In this document: positions 23,708 to 31,538 of the stretch, one piece after another | Layout: every line of letters begins with the position of its first letter | How positions within the stretch are numbered: the stretch's first letter is position 1 | From: Candidatus Atribacteria bacterium | GTDB lineage: Bacteria > Atribacterota > JS1 > SB-45 > 34-128 | Direction of reading: 5' to 3' | Length of the DNA: 31,538 bases | NCBI GenBank assembly: GCA_003451675.1 | Contig: DMCY01000058.1 | Location: 1 to 31,538, forward strand | The notes under the pieces: generated by a model | Seen by the model: only the letters and a program-made list of their open reading frames with translations | The model's database searches: none | Told to the model about the DNA's origin: nothing | Program-made: the position numbers and the translations under genes

Positions 23708-24649
23708 ATGGAATTTTTAAACATAGCTTATATATCAAAAATAAATATTGCATCGTTAAACGGGAGTGAAAGAACAGGAGGAAATATTGTTGCTATAAAA
23801 AAAATTACCGATAATCAAGGTAACGAATTTGCTTATATATCCGGGCAGGCTCAAAGACGATATTTAAAAGAAACTCTAAGACAATTAGGTGAAAACATTA
23901 CCGCAGTAAAGGAAAAAGGAAAACCTGATTTTGGAGAATATAATACAAAAATATATGCTTCAGATAAAAGTGAAAAGTTTAAAGATGTAGAACTTATGTA
24001 TAAAAGTTTTTGTGATTTAGATCTATTTGGCTATATGATGCCTAAAGGTGGGAGAAGATGGTCTCCTGTAAAGGTGGCTCCCATGCTTTCTATTTTACCT
24101 TACAAAGGTGAATATGATTATTTAACCAGAAAGCAAGCAGTGAAAGATGAAACTAAAAAAAGTGGTAATATTGTACAGGTAGAGATTGATACACTAAATT
24201 TTATGAGAGGTAATATTCTAATTGATGCTAATAAAATAGGCAAAGAAATAAATGAATATAACTATAAATTTAATCAAATATTAAACGATGAAGAGATTAA
24301 TCATAGAATAAACATATTAATAGAAGCCATTAAGGTTTTTAATGGTGGAGCAAAACAATCAAGACATTTAGAAGATATTTCCCCTAAATTTGTTGTAGCT
24401 ATCTCTCAAAGAGCGGGTAATCCGTTTTTGTTGAATACTTTTAAAATTGATAAATACAATAATTTAGAAGTAAAACCAATAATTGAAGCTATCAAAGAAA
24501 ATTCGGATTATATAAAAAGTAAAGCAGTAGGATTAACAACAAATATTTTTCAAAACGAAGAAGAAATAAAAAGTAAATTTCAAGAGATAGGAGTTAAGGT
24601 TACCAGTGTGTCACGGGCACTGGATACACTAAAAAAGAAGAGGGAATAA
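23708..24649 (+). CDS. cas7: Cascade backbone protein Cas7 (DevR/Cst2-type)
   Basis: RNA-binding backbone subunit, several copies of which wrap the crRNA spacer. Family features: N-terminal YISKINIASLNGSERTGGNI (the strand and glycine-rich start of the RRM fold, residues 8-27), QAQRRYLKETLR (about 47-58), and the GGAKQSRHLEDISPKFVV motif (about 217-234) characteristic of the DevR/Csa2 lineage. The final SRALDTLKKKRE helix is typical. Length 313 aa. GGAGG lies 9 nt before the ATG, which sits 2 nt after the cas8b stop; cas5 starts 2 nt after its stop. Confidence 0.9.
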   Translation: MEFLNIAYISKINIASLNGSERTGGNIVAIKKITDNQGNEFAYISGQAQRRYLKETLRQLGENITAVKEKGKPDFGEYNTKIYASDKSEKFKDVELMYKSFCDLDLFGYMMPKGGRRWSPVKVAPMLSILPYKGEYDYLTRKQAVKDETKKSGNIVQVEIDTLNFMRGNILIDANKIGKEINEYNYKFNQILNDEEINHRINILIEAIKVFNGGAKQSRHLEDISPKFVVAISQRAGNPFLLNTFKIDKYNNLEVKPIIEAIKENSDYIKSKAVGLTTNIFQNEEEIKSKFQEIGVKVTSVSRALDTLKKKRE

Positions 24650-24651
24650 AG

Positions 24652-25362
24652 ATGAATGTAATTAGATTTAAAACAGAGGGAATTTTGAATTCCTTTAGAG
24701 TTCCTCTATTTAAAACTTATCACCGGACTTTTTTAGCACCTACCAAAACAAATATTATCGGAATGATTACTAATATTATGGGTAAATCTGAAAGATGGTA
24801 TTATAAAACTTTAAACGAAAATCGAATAAAAGTATCGGTAGTAATCAATAACATTGAAGGAAAGACAAAAGACCTTTGGGCATATAAAACATACAAAAAT
24901 AAAAATGATGGAAGGAGTATTATTAGGAGAGACAAACTTTATAAAGCTATTTATACTATCTATCTACTAATTGAATCAGAAGAATTATTTAAAGAAATTC
25001 TAATTGCTTTAAAATTTCCAAAAAATATACCCTCATTAGGTTTAGATGATGAAATTATTAAGATATCTGAGATAGAGAATAAAATACAAATAAGCGAGAA
25101 TAAAAGCGGATATATAAATTCTGTTTTTATAGATAAGGGATATTCTTATGATGTAATCATTGAAGACCAAGATAAATTTGTTGAATTTCCGATGGCCAAT
25201 GAAACCCCCTTATCTTTCAAAGTTGAAATTTCTGATAAAGGATTTCGAAAGAGCAGACAAGCTATAGGTAATTTTAAACAAGTAGAATACCTTAATTGTA
25301 AAATAGAATTAAAAAATGTAACCAGCTATACCGATGGAGTAAACAGGGTGGTATTTTATTAA
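24652..25362 (+). CDS. cas5: Cascade subunit Cas5 (type I-B)
   Basis: Caps the 5' handle of the crRNA within Cascade. The conserved N-terminus is visible: FKTEGILNSFRVPLFKTYHR then the TFLAPTKTNIIGMITNIMG segment (about 27-45), matching the 'PTptaiiGml' pattern of the family's first helix. Length (236 aa) is normal. Its stop and the cas3 start share a base (TAATG), so translation of Cas3 is coupled to it. No catalytic role is expected because a dedicated Cas6 is present. Confidence 0.88.
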   Translation: MNVIRFKTEGILNSFRVPLFKTYHRTFLAPTKTNIIGMITNIMGKSERWYYKTLNENRIKVSVVINNIEGKTKDLWAYKTYKNKNDGRSIIRRDKLYKAIYTIYLLIESEELFKEILIALKFPKNIPSLGLDDEIIKISEIENKIQISENKSGYINSVFIDKGYSYDVIIEDQDKFVEFPMANETPLSFKVEISDKGFRKSRQAIGNFKQVEYLNCKIELKNVTSYTDGVNRVVFY

Positions 25363-27590
25363 TGGAAATTTTAGCAAAAAAAAGAAAGGATAATAAAACT
25401 CAGACCTTACAGGAACATACTCAAGAGGTCTTAACTGAAGTAATGAAATTAGTTGACAAAAATATGGTTACCTTTATCTCTAAAAAAACGGGGTATGATC
25501 AAGAAAAATTAAAGGATTTAATCTTTTATGCAGCTTATTTTCATGATATTGGAAAAGCTACGGTAGAATTTCAAAATACTATAAACTTTGGCAAAAGAAG
25601 TTACCACTCTCTTTATTCTGCAAGTATTGTGGCTGGCATATCTGATTTTGAATTAAGCGAAAAAGATTGGGTTAATTTACTATTTTTAGTTACCCTTACT
25701 CATCATAGCCTGTATACTCGTAAACTTTTTGCAGCCGTTAATGAGAGTAATAAGTACCAATATAATTTTTATTCTTCAGAAGCTAAAGATTTTTTCAATA
25801 TGCATAAAGAGTCTTATAGGGAAGTTTTTAAAAAAGAATGTCCTTATAATTTTGCTTATAAAGAGATTAAACTATCAGAATTGCAAAGGGATATAGATGA
25901 TCATTTGAAAGATGATATAAAACATGTTTATAATAAAGAGAAATTTCGTTTATTATATTGCTATGTTCTAGGAATTTTAAATATATCTGATTGGATAGCT
26001 TCTTCTAAATTTGATAGAAACACTCCCAAAATTAGATTCAAAAGAATTCCTACTGAAAAGTATTTAATAAATAATCTAAAAGAATCATTAAAGCCAAGAG
26101 AATATATTACTAAAAATTTTCAAGAGATATTGTCTAAGACAAAAGGAAGCGTATTGCTTGAAATACCTACCGGCGAAGGCAAAACGGAAGGCTCTTATTT
26201 ATGGGCTGTAAATAATCTTAAGGGTATAAATAATAAAATTATTTATACCCTTCCTACTCAAACTACCTCTAATAAACTTTACGAAAGGGCACGATCTATA
26301 TTTAAAAATTATACAGGATTAGTCCATGGTGCTTCAAGGTTATATTTAGAAAAAATATTTACTAATGAGGATGGAATTGTGACTATTGATCTAAGCAGCG
26401 AATTGCTATTTAGTAAAGTCTTTAGCAAACCATTTACCGTCTCTACTATAGATAGTCTTCTGAAATATTTTATTAATGTAGGAAAGTACGATATAGCGAT
26501 GTTTAATATTTTAAAATCTTTGGTGATAATAGATGAAGTACATTCATATGATTATAAATTGATGGGATTTATTAAGAGGTTTTTAGAATTTGCTCAAGCA
26601 TACAATATACCTGTTTGTATTATGAGTGCTTCTATTCCTGGTAAAATAAAGGAAATATTGGGGATAAATGATTATCCTTTAATAAAAGATAATAGGCTAT
26701 TTAAAAAGAAAGCCAACTATATTTATAAAGTTAATAAGTCTTTAGAAGAAGATATAGATAAAATTATAGGAAATTTTAATATGGGAAAAAATGTTTTAAT
26801 TATAAGAAATACAGTAAAAAAATCTATCGAAACATATAAATTACTAAAAGAGAAAGGAATAAAAGAAATAATTCTCTATAATGCTAATTTTAAAAAATGT
26901 GACCGAATAAAAAAAGAAGATGAGATTGAGAAAAAACTAAAGGATAAAATAAAATTTATCTTAGTTGCAACTCAGGTAGTAGAGGTTTCTTTAGATATTG
27001 ATTTTGAAATTTTATTTACCGATATCGCTCCCATAGATTCATTAATACAAAGATTTGGAAGAGTTAACCGTCAGAAAAGGATAGATAATTATGGTAATAT
27101 TTTTATTTACAAAAAGACAGATATAAAACCTTATTATGATTATCTTCTTGATATTAGTTTTAATACCATCAAGGAAGGTCTTTACGAAATAAGCGAATAT
27201 TCAAATTGGCTGGATATTGTTTATGATAAATTATTTAAAGATATAAAACATAAAAATGAATTTGAAAAACTATTTAATGAAGGATATCAAGCATATGAAA
27301 AATATATAAATATAAATGAAGGAATTAGTAAATTTAATGATACTTACGAATTAAGAAATATTGAATATTCGAAAAAAGATTTTATTCTAAAAACCGATTA
27401 TGAAAAAAATATATATAAATATGAGAATACTGTTTCTTTAGGTACGTGGCTTGCAGATAGAAAAAATGGTTATTTATTGACTGAGAAAGACATCGATAAA
27501 GGCAAATTTTATGATGTATTAAATTTAGATTATAATTATGAATACGGGGTTATAATGCCTGATAAAAATGACAGTGAAAGATTTTTATAA
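25362..27590 (+). CDS. cas3: CRISPR helicase-nuclease Cas3
   Basis: Effector that unwinds and degrades target DNA after Cascade binding. An N-terminal HD nuclease domain (about 1-240) has His19, the pair His61-Asp62 (YFHDIGKA), His82 and His114-His115 (THHSLY) as metal ligands. The superfamily 2 helicase follows: Walker A PTGEGKT (269-275), DEVH box (391-394), SAS motif III (422-424) and motif VI QRFGRVNR (563-570). Length (742 aa) and HD-helicase order are standard for I-B, and every key residue is present, so it should be active. Start ATG overlaps the cas5 stop by one base. Confidence 0.93.
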   Translation: MEILAKKRKDNKTQTLQEHTQEVLTEVMKLVDKNMVTFISKKTGYDQEKLKDLIFYAAYFHDIGKATVEFQNTINFGKRSYHSLYSASIVAGISDFELSEKDWVNLLFLVTLTHHSLYTRKLFAAVNESNKYQYNFYSSEAKDFFNMHKESYREVFKKECPYNFAYKEIKLSELQRDIDDHLKDDIKHVYNKEKFRLLYCYVLGILNISDWIASSKFDRNTPKIRFKRIPTEKYLINNLKESLKPREYITKNFQEILSKTKGSVLLEIPTGEGKTEGSYLWAVNNLKGINNKIIYTLPTQTTSNKLYERARSIFKNYTGLVHGASRLYLEKIFTNEDGIVTIDLSSELLFSKVFSKPFTVSTIDSLLKYFINVGKYDIAMFNILKSLVIIDEVHSYDYKLMGFIKRFLEFAQAYNIPVCIMSASIPGKIKEILGINDYPLIKDNRLFKKKANYIYKVNKSLEEDIDKIIGNFNMGKNVLIIRNTVKKSIETYKLLKEKGIKEIILYNANFKKCDRIKKEDEIEKKLKDKIKFILVATQVVEVSLDIDFEILFTDIAPIDSLIQRFGRVNRQKRIDNYGNIFIYKKTDIKPYYDYLLDISFNTIKEGLYEISEYSNWLDIVYDKLFKDIKHKNEFEKLFNEGYQAYEKYININEGISKFNDTYELRNIEYSKKDFILKTDYEKNIYKYENTVSLGTWLADRKNGYLLTEKDIDKGKFYDVLNLDYNYEYGVIMPDKNDSERFL

Positions 27591-27604
27591 TAGAAGGAAT
27601 AGAG

Positions 27605-28111
27605 ATGAAAATCACCGGTACTTTAATAAATTATTATTTTCATTGTAAACGACAGTGTTGGCTTTTTGGAAACCGAATTAATTTAGAAGATAATAGCGAA
27701 GATGTTCGGATTGGTAGAGTATTACATGAATTAAAAGATGAAGAAAAAGGGGATACAGAGATAAGCATTGAAAATATAAAAATCGACAGAATAACTAAAG
27801 ATTATTTAATAGAAATTAAAAAATCCGATGCAGATATAGAGGCAGTTAAATGGCAAGTGCTTTTATATTTAAAAAAATTAAAAGATAAGGGAATTAATAA
27901 AAAAGGGAAAATTGAATTCATCGAAAAGAATAAGCAAGATAAAAAAATACATTACATAGAACTAACCGATGAATACGAAAAAGAATTAATAGAATTAAAG
28001 AATAAAATCAATAATTTGTTGGCTTCGGAGTGCCCGCCTCCACTAACACAACAAACTAAAATTTCCAATAAATGTAAAAAATGCGCTTACTACAGTTATT
28101 GTTATATTTGA
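27605..28111 (+). CDS. cas4: Adaptation exonuclease Cas4
   Basis: RecB-like Fe-S nuclease that trims prespacers and selects them for a PAM together with Cas1-Cas2. Motifs: Cys14 (and Cys18) at the N-terminus and Cys157, Cys160, Cys166 at the C-terminus for the [4Fe-4S] cluster; His41 (RVLHE); Asp61 (KIDRI); Glu70-x-Lys72 (IEIK); and the QxxxY motif (WQVLLYL, Gln84). Length 168 aa is normal. AAGGAA precedes the ATG, and the gene lies 14 bp after cas3. Confidence 0.92.
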   Translation: MKITGTLINYYFHCKRQCWLFGNRINLEDNSEDVRIGRVLHELKDEEKGDTEISIENIKIDRITKDYLIEIKKSDADIEAVKWQVLLYLKKLKDKGINKKGKIEFIEKNKQDKKIHYIELTDEYEKELIELKNKINNLLASECPPPLTQQTKISNKCKKCAYYSYCYI

Positions 28112-28131
28112 TGCTAAAAAGGTGAAAAATA

Positions 28132-29136
28132 TTGAATCTAAATCATACCAGGTATATTACTTCCATAGGTTCCCTAAAAAGAAAGGATAATTCTATAGTA
28201 TTTAAAAATCAAAAAGGGAATACCTATTTACCTATTGAAGGAATAAGGGAATTGTTTTGTCTAAATGAGGTTAGTCTGAATAGTAAATTTTTGGATTTTA
28301 TCTCTAAAGCAGGGATAACAATTCATTTTTTTAATTATTTTGGTAATTATGGTGGTACATTCTACCCTAAAAAGCAGTTAGTTAGTGGTAGATTAACAGT
28401 ACAACAAGCACAGGCTTATTTGGAAAGAAGAATAATTATAGCTCGCGCGATTGTAAATGGAATAGCAATAAACATTCACGAAGTTTTATATCATTATTAT
28501 AAACATGATAAAAAAGAATTGAAAAATTATTTAGATTGGTTAAGAAAAGATGCACCTCGATTAGTAGAAAAGGAAAATAATATTAAACGTTTGCTTTGGA
28601 TTGAAGGTTTGATTTGGCAAAATTTTTATGCTAGTTTTAAAGAATTTCTTCCTGGGAGTTTTCTTTTTAATAAGAGAGTTAAACGTCCACCTAATAATCC
28701 CTTAAATGCTTTAATTTCCTTTGGGAATAGTATCTTGTATGCAAAAACAATATCACAAATTTATCAAACCCATTTAAATCAATCGATAAGTTTTTTACAT
28801 GAACCAGGAGAAGGGAGATTCTCTTTAAGTTTAGACTTATCGGAAGTTTTTAAACCAATAATTGTCTTTCGTGCCATTTTTAATCTGGTAAATAATAAAA
28901 AATTGCAAGCTGATAAACATTTTAATCGTAGATTAAATTATTGCATATTGAATAACTCAGGAAAGAAAATATTTATTAATGAACTTGAAAATAGAATAAA
29001 TAAAGTATTCTTGCATGCTAAATTAAAAAGAAAAACTACTTTTTTAAATGCTATCAAACTTGATGGTTATAAATTAATTAAATATTTGGTTGAAGATAAG
29101 AAGTTTAAGCCTTTTAATCTAAAGGAGATGATCTAA
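28132..29136 (+). CDS. cas1: CRISPR integrase Cas1 (type I-B)
   Basis: Integrase that with Cas2 inserts new spacers at the leader end. Metal-binding residues are Glu158 (WIEGLIWQNFY), His223 (SFLHEPG) and Asp235 (SLDLSEVFKP); all are present. The N-terminal beta domain (1-80) and the helical catalytic domain are complete at 334 aa. The start is a TTG at 28132 with AAGGTG eight bases upstream; there is no better in-frame codon nearby. Cas2 follows 13 bp after its stop. Confidence 0.93.
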   Translation: MNLNHTRYITSIGSLKRKDNSIVFKNQKGNTYLPIEGIRELFCLNEVSLNSKFLDFISKAGITIHFFNYFGNYGGTFYPKKQLVSGRLTVQQAQAYLERRIIIARAIVNGIAINIHEVLYHYYKHDKKELKNYLDWLRKDAPRLVEKENNIKRLLWIEGLIWQNFYASFKEFLPGSFLFNKRVKRPPNNPLNALISFGNSILYAKTISQIYQTHLNQSISFLHEPGEGRFSLSLDLSEVFKPIIVFRAIFNLVNNKKLQADKHFNRRLNYCILNNSGKKIFINELENRINKVFLHAKLKRKTTFLNAIKLDGYKLIKYLVEDKKFKPFNLKEMI

Positions 29137-29149
29137 AGTAGGGGAAAAG

Positions 29150-29425
29150 ATTAATTATAATTATATTTTTGTATTTTACGATATAAACGAAAAAAGGGTT
29201 AATAAAATATTTAAAATTTGTAAAAAATATTTAAACCATCACCAGAAATCTGTTTTTAGAGGACAAATAAGTCCGGCTAATATAATTAAGCTTAAAGGGG
29301 AATTAAATAAGACCATTAATCCTAAAGAAGATTTTATTTCCATAATAAAATTGGTTAGTGAAAGCTATTTTGCTGAAGAAATATTAGGAACAAATCCTAA
29401 TAAAAGTAATTCTATGTTTATTTAA
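29150..29425 (+). CDS. cas2: CRISPR adaptation protein Cas2 with apparent ATT start
   Basis: The frame encodes a complete Cas2: NYNYIFVFYDINEKRVNKIF at the start with metal-binding Asp11 (FYDIN), then KKYLNHHQKSVFRGQIS and a C-terminal AEEILGTNPNKSNSMFI, about 91 aa, the family length. It lies 13 bp after cas1. No ATG, GTG or TTG occurs between the upstream in-frame stop (29129-29131) and the first conserved residues. The ATT at 29150, giving (M)NYNYIF, is preceded by an AGGGGAA purine site (about 29140-29146) and is the likely start. A sequencing error or coupling from cas1 are alternatives. Easily missed by gene finders for this reason. Confidence 0.85.
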   Translation: MNYNYIFVFYDINEKRVNKIFKICKKYLNHHQKSVFRGQISPANIIKLKGELNKTINPKEDFISIIKLVSESYFAEEILGTNPNKSNSMFI

Positions 29426-29599
29426 TTTACCAGGTGTTTTTTTACAAAATACTCCCAAAGCCTTATAAATAAAGAATTAAAAAGAATAAAGATAGGTGAT
29501 TTAAAATTAGAATTTTTGCCTGGTAAAAAAATTAAGAGATCATTATATATCTATCTTTTTAAGTGATATCTATATTCTAAAACTGTATATTTTTCAGTA
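29426..29599 (+). promoter_or_regulatory. CRISPR leader
   Basis: AT-rich stretch between cas2 and the first repeat, at the conserved end of the array (the other end has a decayed repeat), so new spacers should enter here and array transcription should start here. It contains a 9-bp perfect inverted repeat, TTTACCAGG (29426-29434, immediately after the cas2 stop) and CCTGGTAAA (29519-29527). I see no consensus promoter. Confidence 0.65.
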
Positions 29600-29826
29600 G
29601 TTGAACCAAAACATAAGATGTATTTAAATCGATTATTCAGGAGAAGGCGACCCATTCCGAAATTTGTTGAACCAAAACATAAGATGTATTTAAATAACAA
29701 TAAAAGAGGCAAGAGAGTATATAAAGTCAAAGTTGAACCAAAACATAAGATGTATTTAAATTCCATAAGGGCATAAGACCCTTCCTCTGAGGCAGCGTTG
29801 AACCAAAACATAAGATGTATTTAAAT

Positions 29827-29861
29827 TTTTATTAAAGCGGGAGTTTAAGACACTCCCGCTT
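29827..29861 (+). other. Spacer 4 containing a perfect 10-bp hairpin
   Basis: AAGCGGGAGT (29835-29844) and ACTCCCGCTT (29852-29861) pair around a 7-nt loop inside a single spacer. It looks like a transcription terminator or similar palindrome taken from the invader. Confidence 0.8.
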
Positions 29862-30087
29862 GTTGAACCAAAACATAAGATGTATTTAAATACGGTATCG
29901 ACCCCTGCCACATGAACTGCTTTTAGTTGAACCAAAACATAAGATGTATTTAAATATTAACTGCTGTACCAATCGAGGCTCGGTTATCTCTGTTGAACCA
30001 AAACATAAGATGTATTTAAATGGGATCTTATGCTCTATTTCCTGTTTATCCTTCCACGTTGAACCAAAACATAAGATGTATTTAAAT

Positions 30088-30187
30088 GCAGAAGTAACTG
30101 ACCCTAATTCCATTGAAAAATAGTTGAACCAAAACATAAGATGTATTTAAATGCAGAAGTAACTGACCCTAATTCCATTGAAAAATA
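30088..30187 (+). repeat. Tandem duplicate spacers 8 and 9
   Basis: The 35-nt spacer beginning GCAGAAGTAACTGACC occurs at 30088-30122 and, identical, at 30153-30187, separated by one repeat. Confidence 0.97.
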
Positions 30188-30744
30188 GTTGAACCAAAAC
30201 ATAAGATGTATTTAAATATATTATATCCCTCGACATGCTCCGTATGCTGTAAAGTTGAACCAAAACATAAGATGTATTTAAATATTCACTTCTGCAATGG
30301 TAGGGTATAGGGTTAAAAGTTGAACCAAAACATAAGATGTATTTAAATTCCCTCGTTCGGTCGCTCGTTTTAACCCCGATAAAAAGTTGAACCAAAACAT
30401 AAGATGTATTTAAATGCTATAATTTTGGCCCAGGCTGCGTCCCATTTTTTTGTTGAACCAAAACATAAGATGTATTTAAATTGACTTCCTTAAATAGTTT
30501 ACCGTCAATAATAACTAGTTGAACCAAAACATAAGATGTATTTAAATGCAGCCGAGGCAGAATGTTGCTTTGATGAGCCAAATGTTGAACCAAAACATAA
30601 GATGTATTTAAATAGAAATATAGTCATCTTATATCAGGACACTATAAAGTTGAACCAAAACATAAGATGTATTTAAATCCTAATCCAATTATTTCATAAA
30701 CTATATTCATTAATGTTGAACCAAAACATAAGATGTATTTAAAT

Positions 30745-30846
30745 CAAGTTGCTTGAAGAAGGTTAATCAGGTCAGGTCTTGTTGAACCAAAACATAAGAT
30801 GTATTTAAATCAAGTTGCTTGAAGAAGGTTAATCAGGTCAGGTCTT
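30745..30846 (+). repeat. Tandem duplicate spacers 18 and 19
   Basis: The 36-nt spacer beginning CAAGTTGCTTGAAGAAGG occurs at 30745-30780 and 30811-30846 without a difference. Confidence 0.97.
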
Positions 30847-31336
30847 GTTGAACCAAAACATAAGATGTATTTAAATATCCACTGCTTACCGAGAGTCCCT
30901 AATGCTCTTACGTTGAACCAAAACATAAGATGTATTTAAATCTTTCCTTTAAAAAGGGATAGATTCGTTCTAAAAATGTTGAACCAAAACATAAGATGTA
31001 TTTAAATTTGATTGCTTTATAGTATAAGAACCTTTTAATTTACGTTGAACCAAAACATAAGATGTATTTAAATTTTCCTATTAAGCCTTGATTAATACGT
31101 TGCCTATCCGTTGAACCAAAACATAAGATGTATTTAAATTGGAATATTTCGGGCATTCTGGGTATTCTACAACTGTTGAACCAAAACATAAGATGTATTT
31201 AAATTATAAAAGTTCATTAACTACATCATCAACATTAAAGGTTGAACCAAAACATAAGATGTATTTAAATTTAGCACCTACAACACTACTACCCCTTGAA
31301 TAGACAGTTGAACCAAAACATAAGATGTATTTAAAT

Positions 31337-31438
31337 AGTACAATCCGGGGATCGTTAGAATAACCCCAGAATGTTGAACCAAAACATAAGATGTATTTAA
31401 ATAGTACAATCCGGGGATCGTTAGAATAACCCCAGAAT
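31337..31438 (+). repeat. Tandem duplicate spacers 27 and 28
   Basis: The 36-nt spacer beginning AGTACAATCCGGGGATCG occurs at 31337-31372 and 31403-31438 without a difference, near the old end of the array. Confidence 0.97.
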
Positions 31439-31502
31439 GTTGAACCAAAACATAAGATGTATTTAAATAGTTTATTATAATGTATTTAACGCTTTACTTC
31501 GC

Positions 31503-31532
31503 GTTGAACCAAAACATGAATAATATGGAGTG
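31503..31532 (+). repeat. Degenerate terminal CRISPR repeat
   Basis: First 15 bases match the repeat (GTTGAACCAAAACAT); the second half is unrelated, removing the ATGT arm of the stem and the handle, so Cas6 should not process it. It marks the leader-distal end. Confidence 0.9.
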
Positions 31533-31538
31533 TTTTGA

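Larger units (their letters stand above)
29600..31532 (+). CRISPR. Type I-B CRISPR array, 30 repeats, 29 spacers
   Basis: The 30-nt repeat starts GTTGAACCAAAACATAAG and ends GTATTTAAAT. Twenty-nine copies (29600-29629 to 31439-31468) appear identical; the thirtieth (31503-31532) keeps only its first 15 bases. Spacers are 34-37 nt, mostly 35-36, and 26 of 29 are different. Within the repeat, ACAT (positions 12-15) pairs with ATGT (19-22) around AAG, and the expected Cas6 cut after position 22 falls exactly at the stem base, leaving the 8-nt handle ATTTAAAT. Orientation: leader at the cas2 side, decayed repeat distal. Similar repeats occur in clostridial I-B systems. Confidence 0.97.

Noticed and set aside
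29551..30395. Three minus-strand open frames of 82-86 codons with the repeated peptide FKYILCFGST
   Set aside because: They are translations of the CRISPR repeats (30-nt repeat, spacers sometimes in phase), not genes.
1..31538. tRNA, rRNA or riboswitch
   Set aside because: Scanned by eye for tRNA T-loop (GGTTCRA) arms and known riboswitch cores in the gaps; none found that could be supported.

Overview
The window is low-GC bacterial DNA. Gene content points to a strict anaerobe: two modules of oxygen-sensitive 2-hydroxyacyl-CoA-dehydratase-like iron-sulfur proteins with ATP-driven activases, a QueG-like Fe-S protein, and an archaeal/anaerobe-type adenosine-specific kinase. Strong AGGAGG ribosome sites, sigma70-type promoters and a clostridial-looking type I-B CRISPR repeat would fit a Clostridia-like or Atribacterota-like lineage. 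This is inference; no rRNA or other phylogenetic marker is present.

Layout. 0-3.7 kb: a GAF-GAF-GGDEF diguanylate cyclase converges on a minus-strand pair (MFS transporter, then HAD hydrolase). 3.7-4.8 kb: an adenosine-specific kinase gene lies between two near-identical inverted copies of a 54-nt element. Each copy sits just upstream of the ribosome site of an outward-facing gene (MFS to the left, PspC-domain protein to the right). 4.8-8.6 kb: PspC protein, two 2-hydroxyacyl-CoA-dehydratase-like subunits and their activase (module 1). 8.9-14.2 kb: QueG-like protein with HEAT repeats, an envelope protein, a NatAB-type ABC exporter, and a membrane-anchored L-isoaspartyl methyltransferase. 14.3-17.5 kb: a near-consensus promoter and module 2, again two dehydratase-like subunits plus an activase, here with an extra four-cysteine tail. 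17.5-20.0 kb (minus): a large membrane protein with a spermidine-synthase-like core, ending inside a hairpin repeat.

20.0-21.2 kb is a gene-poor, repeat-rich stretch with two gene fragments. It separates the housekeeping region from a complete type I-B CRISPR-Cas locus: cas6-cas8b-cas7-cas5-cas3-cas4-cas1-cas2 (21.2-29.4 kb), then a leader and an array of 29 intact repeats plus one degenerate terminal repeat (29.6-31.5 kb). The locus looks functional: catalytic motifs are intact in Cas3, Cas4, Cas1 and Cas2, the repeat forms a hairpin ending exactly at the expected Cas6 cut, and the terminal repeat is decayed at the leader-distal end.

Points of most interest: (i) an in-frame start with a perfect Shine-Dalgarno inside cas8b that would give the small subunit Cas11; (ii) a cas2 gene with no ATG/GTG/TTG start, apparently beginning at ATT; (iii) three separate tandem spacer duplications in one array; (iv) four distinct dehydratase-fold subunits in two modules sharing one C-terminal signature, with no CoA-transferase or other substrate gene nearby; (v) the mirrored 54-nt upstream element.
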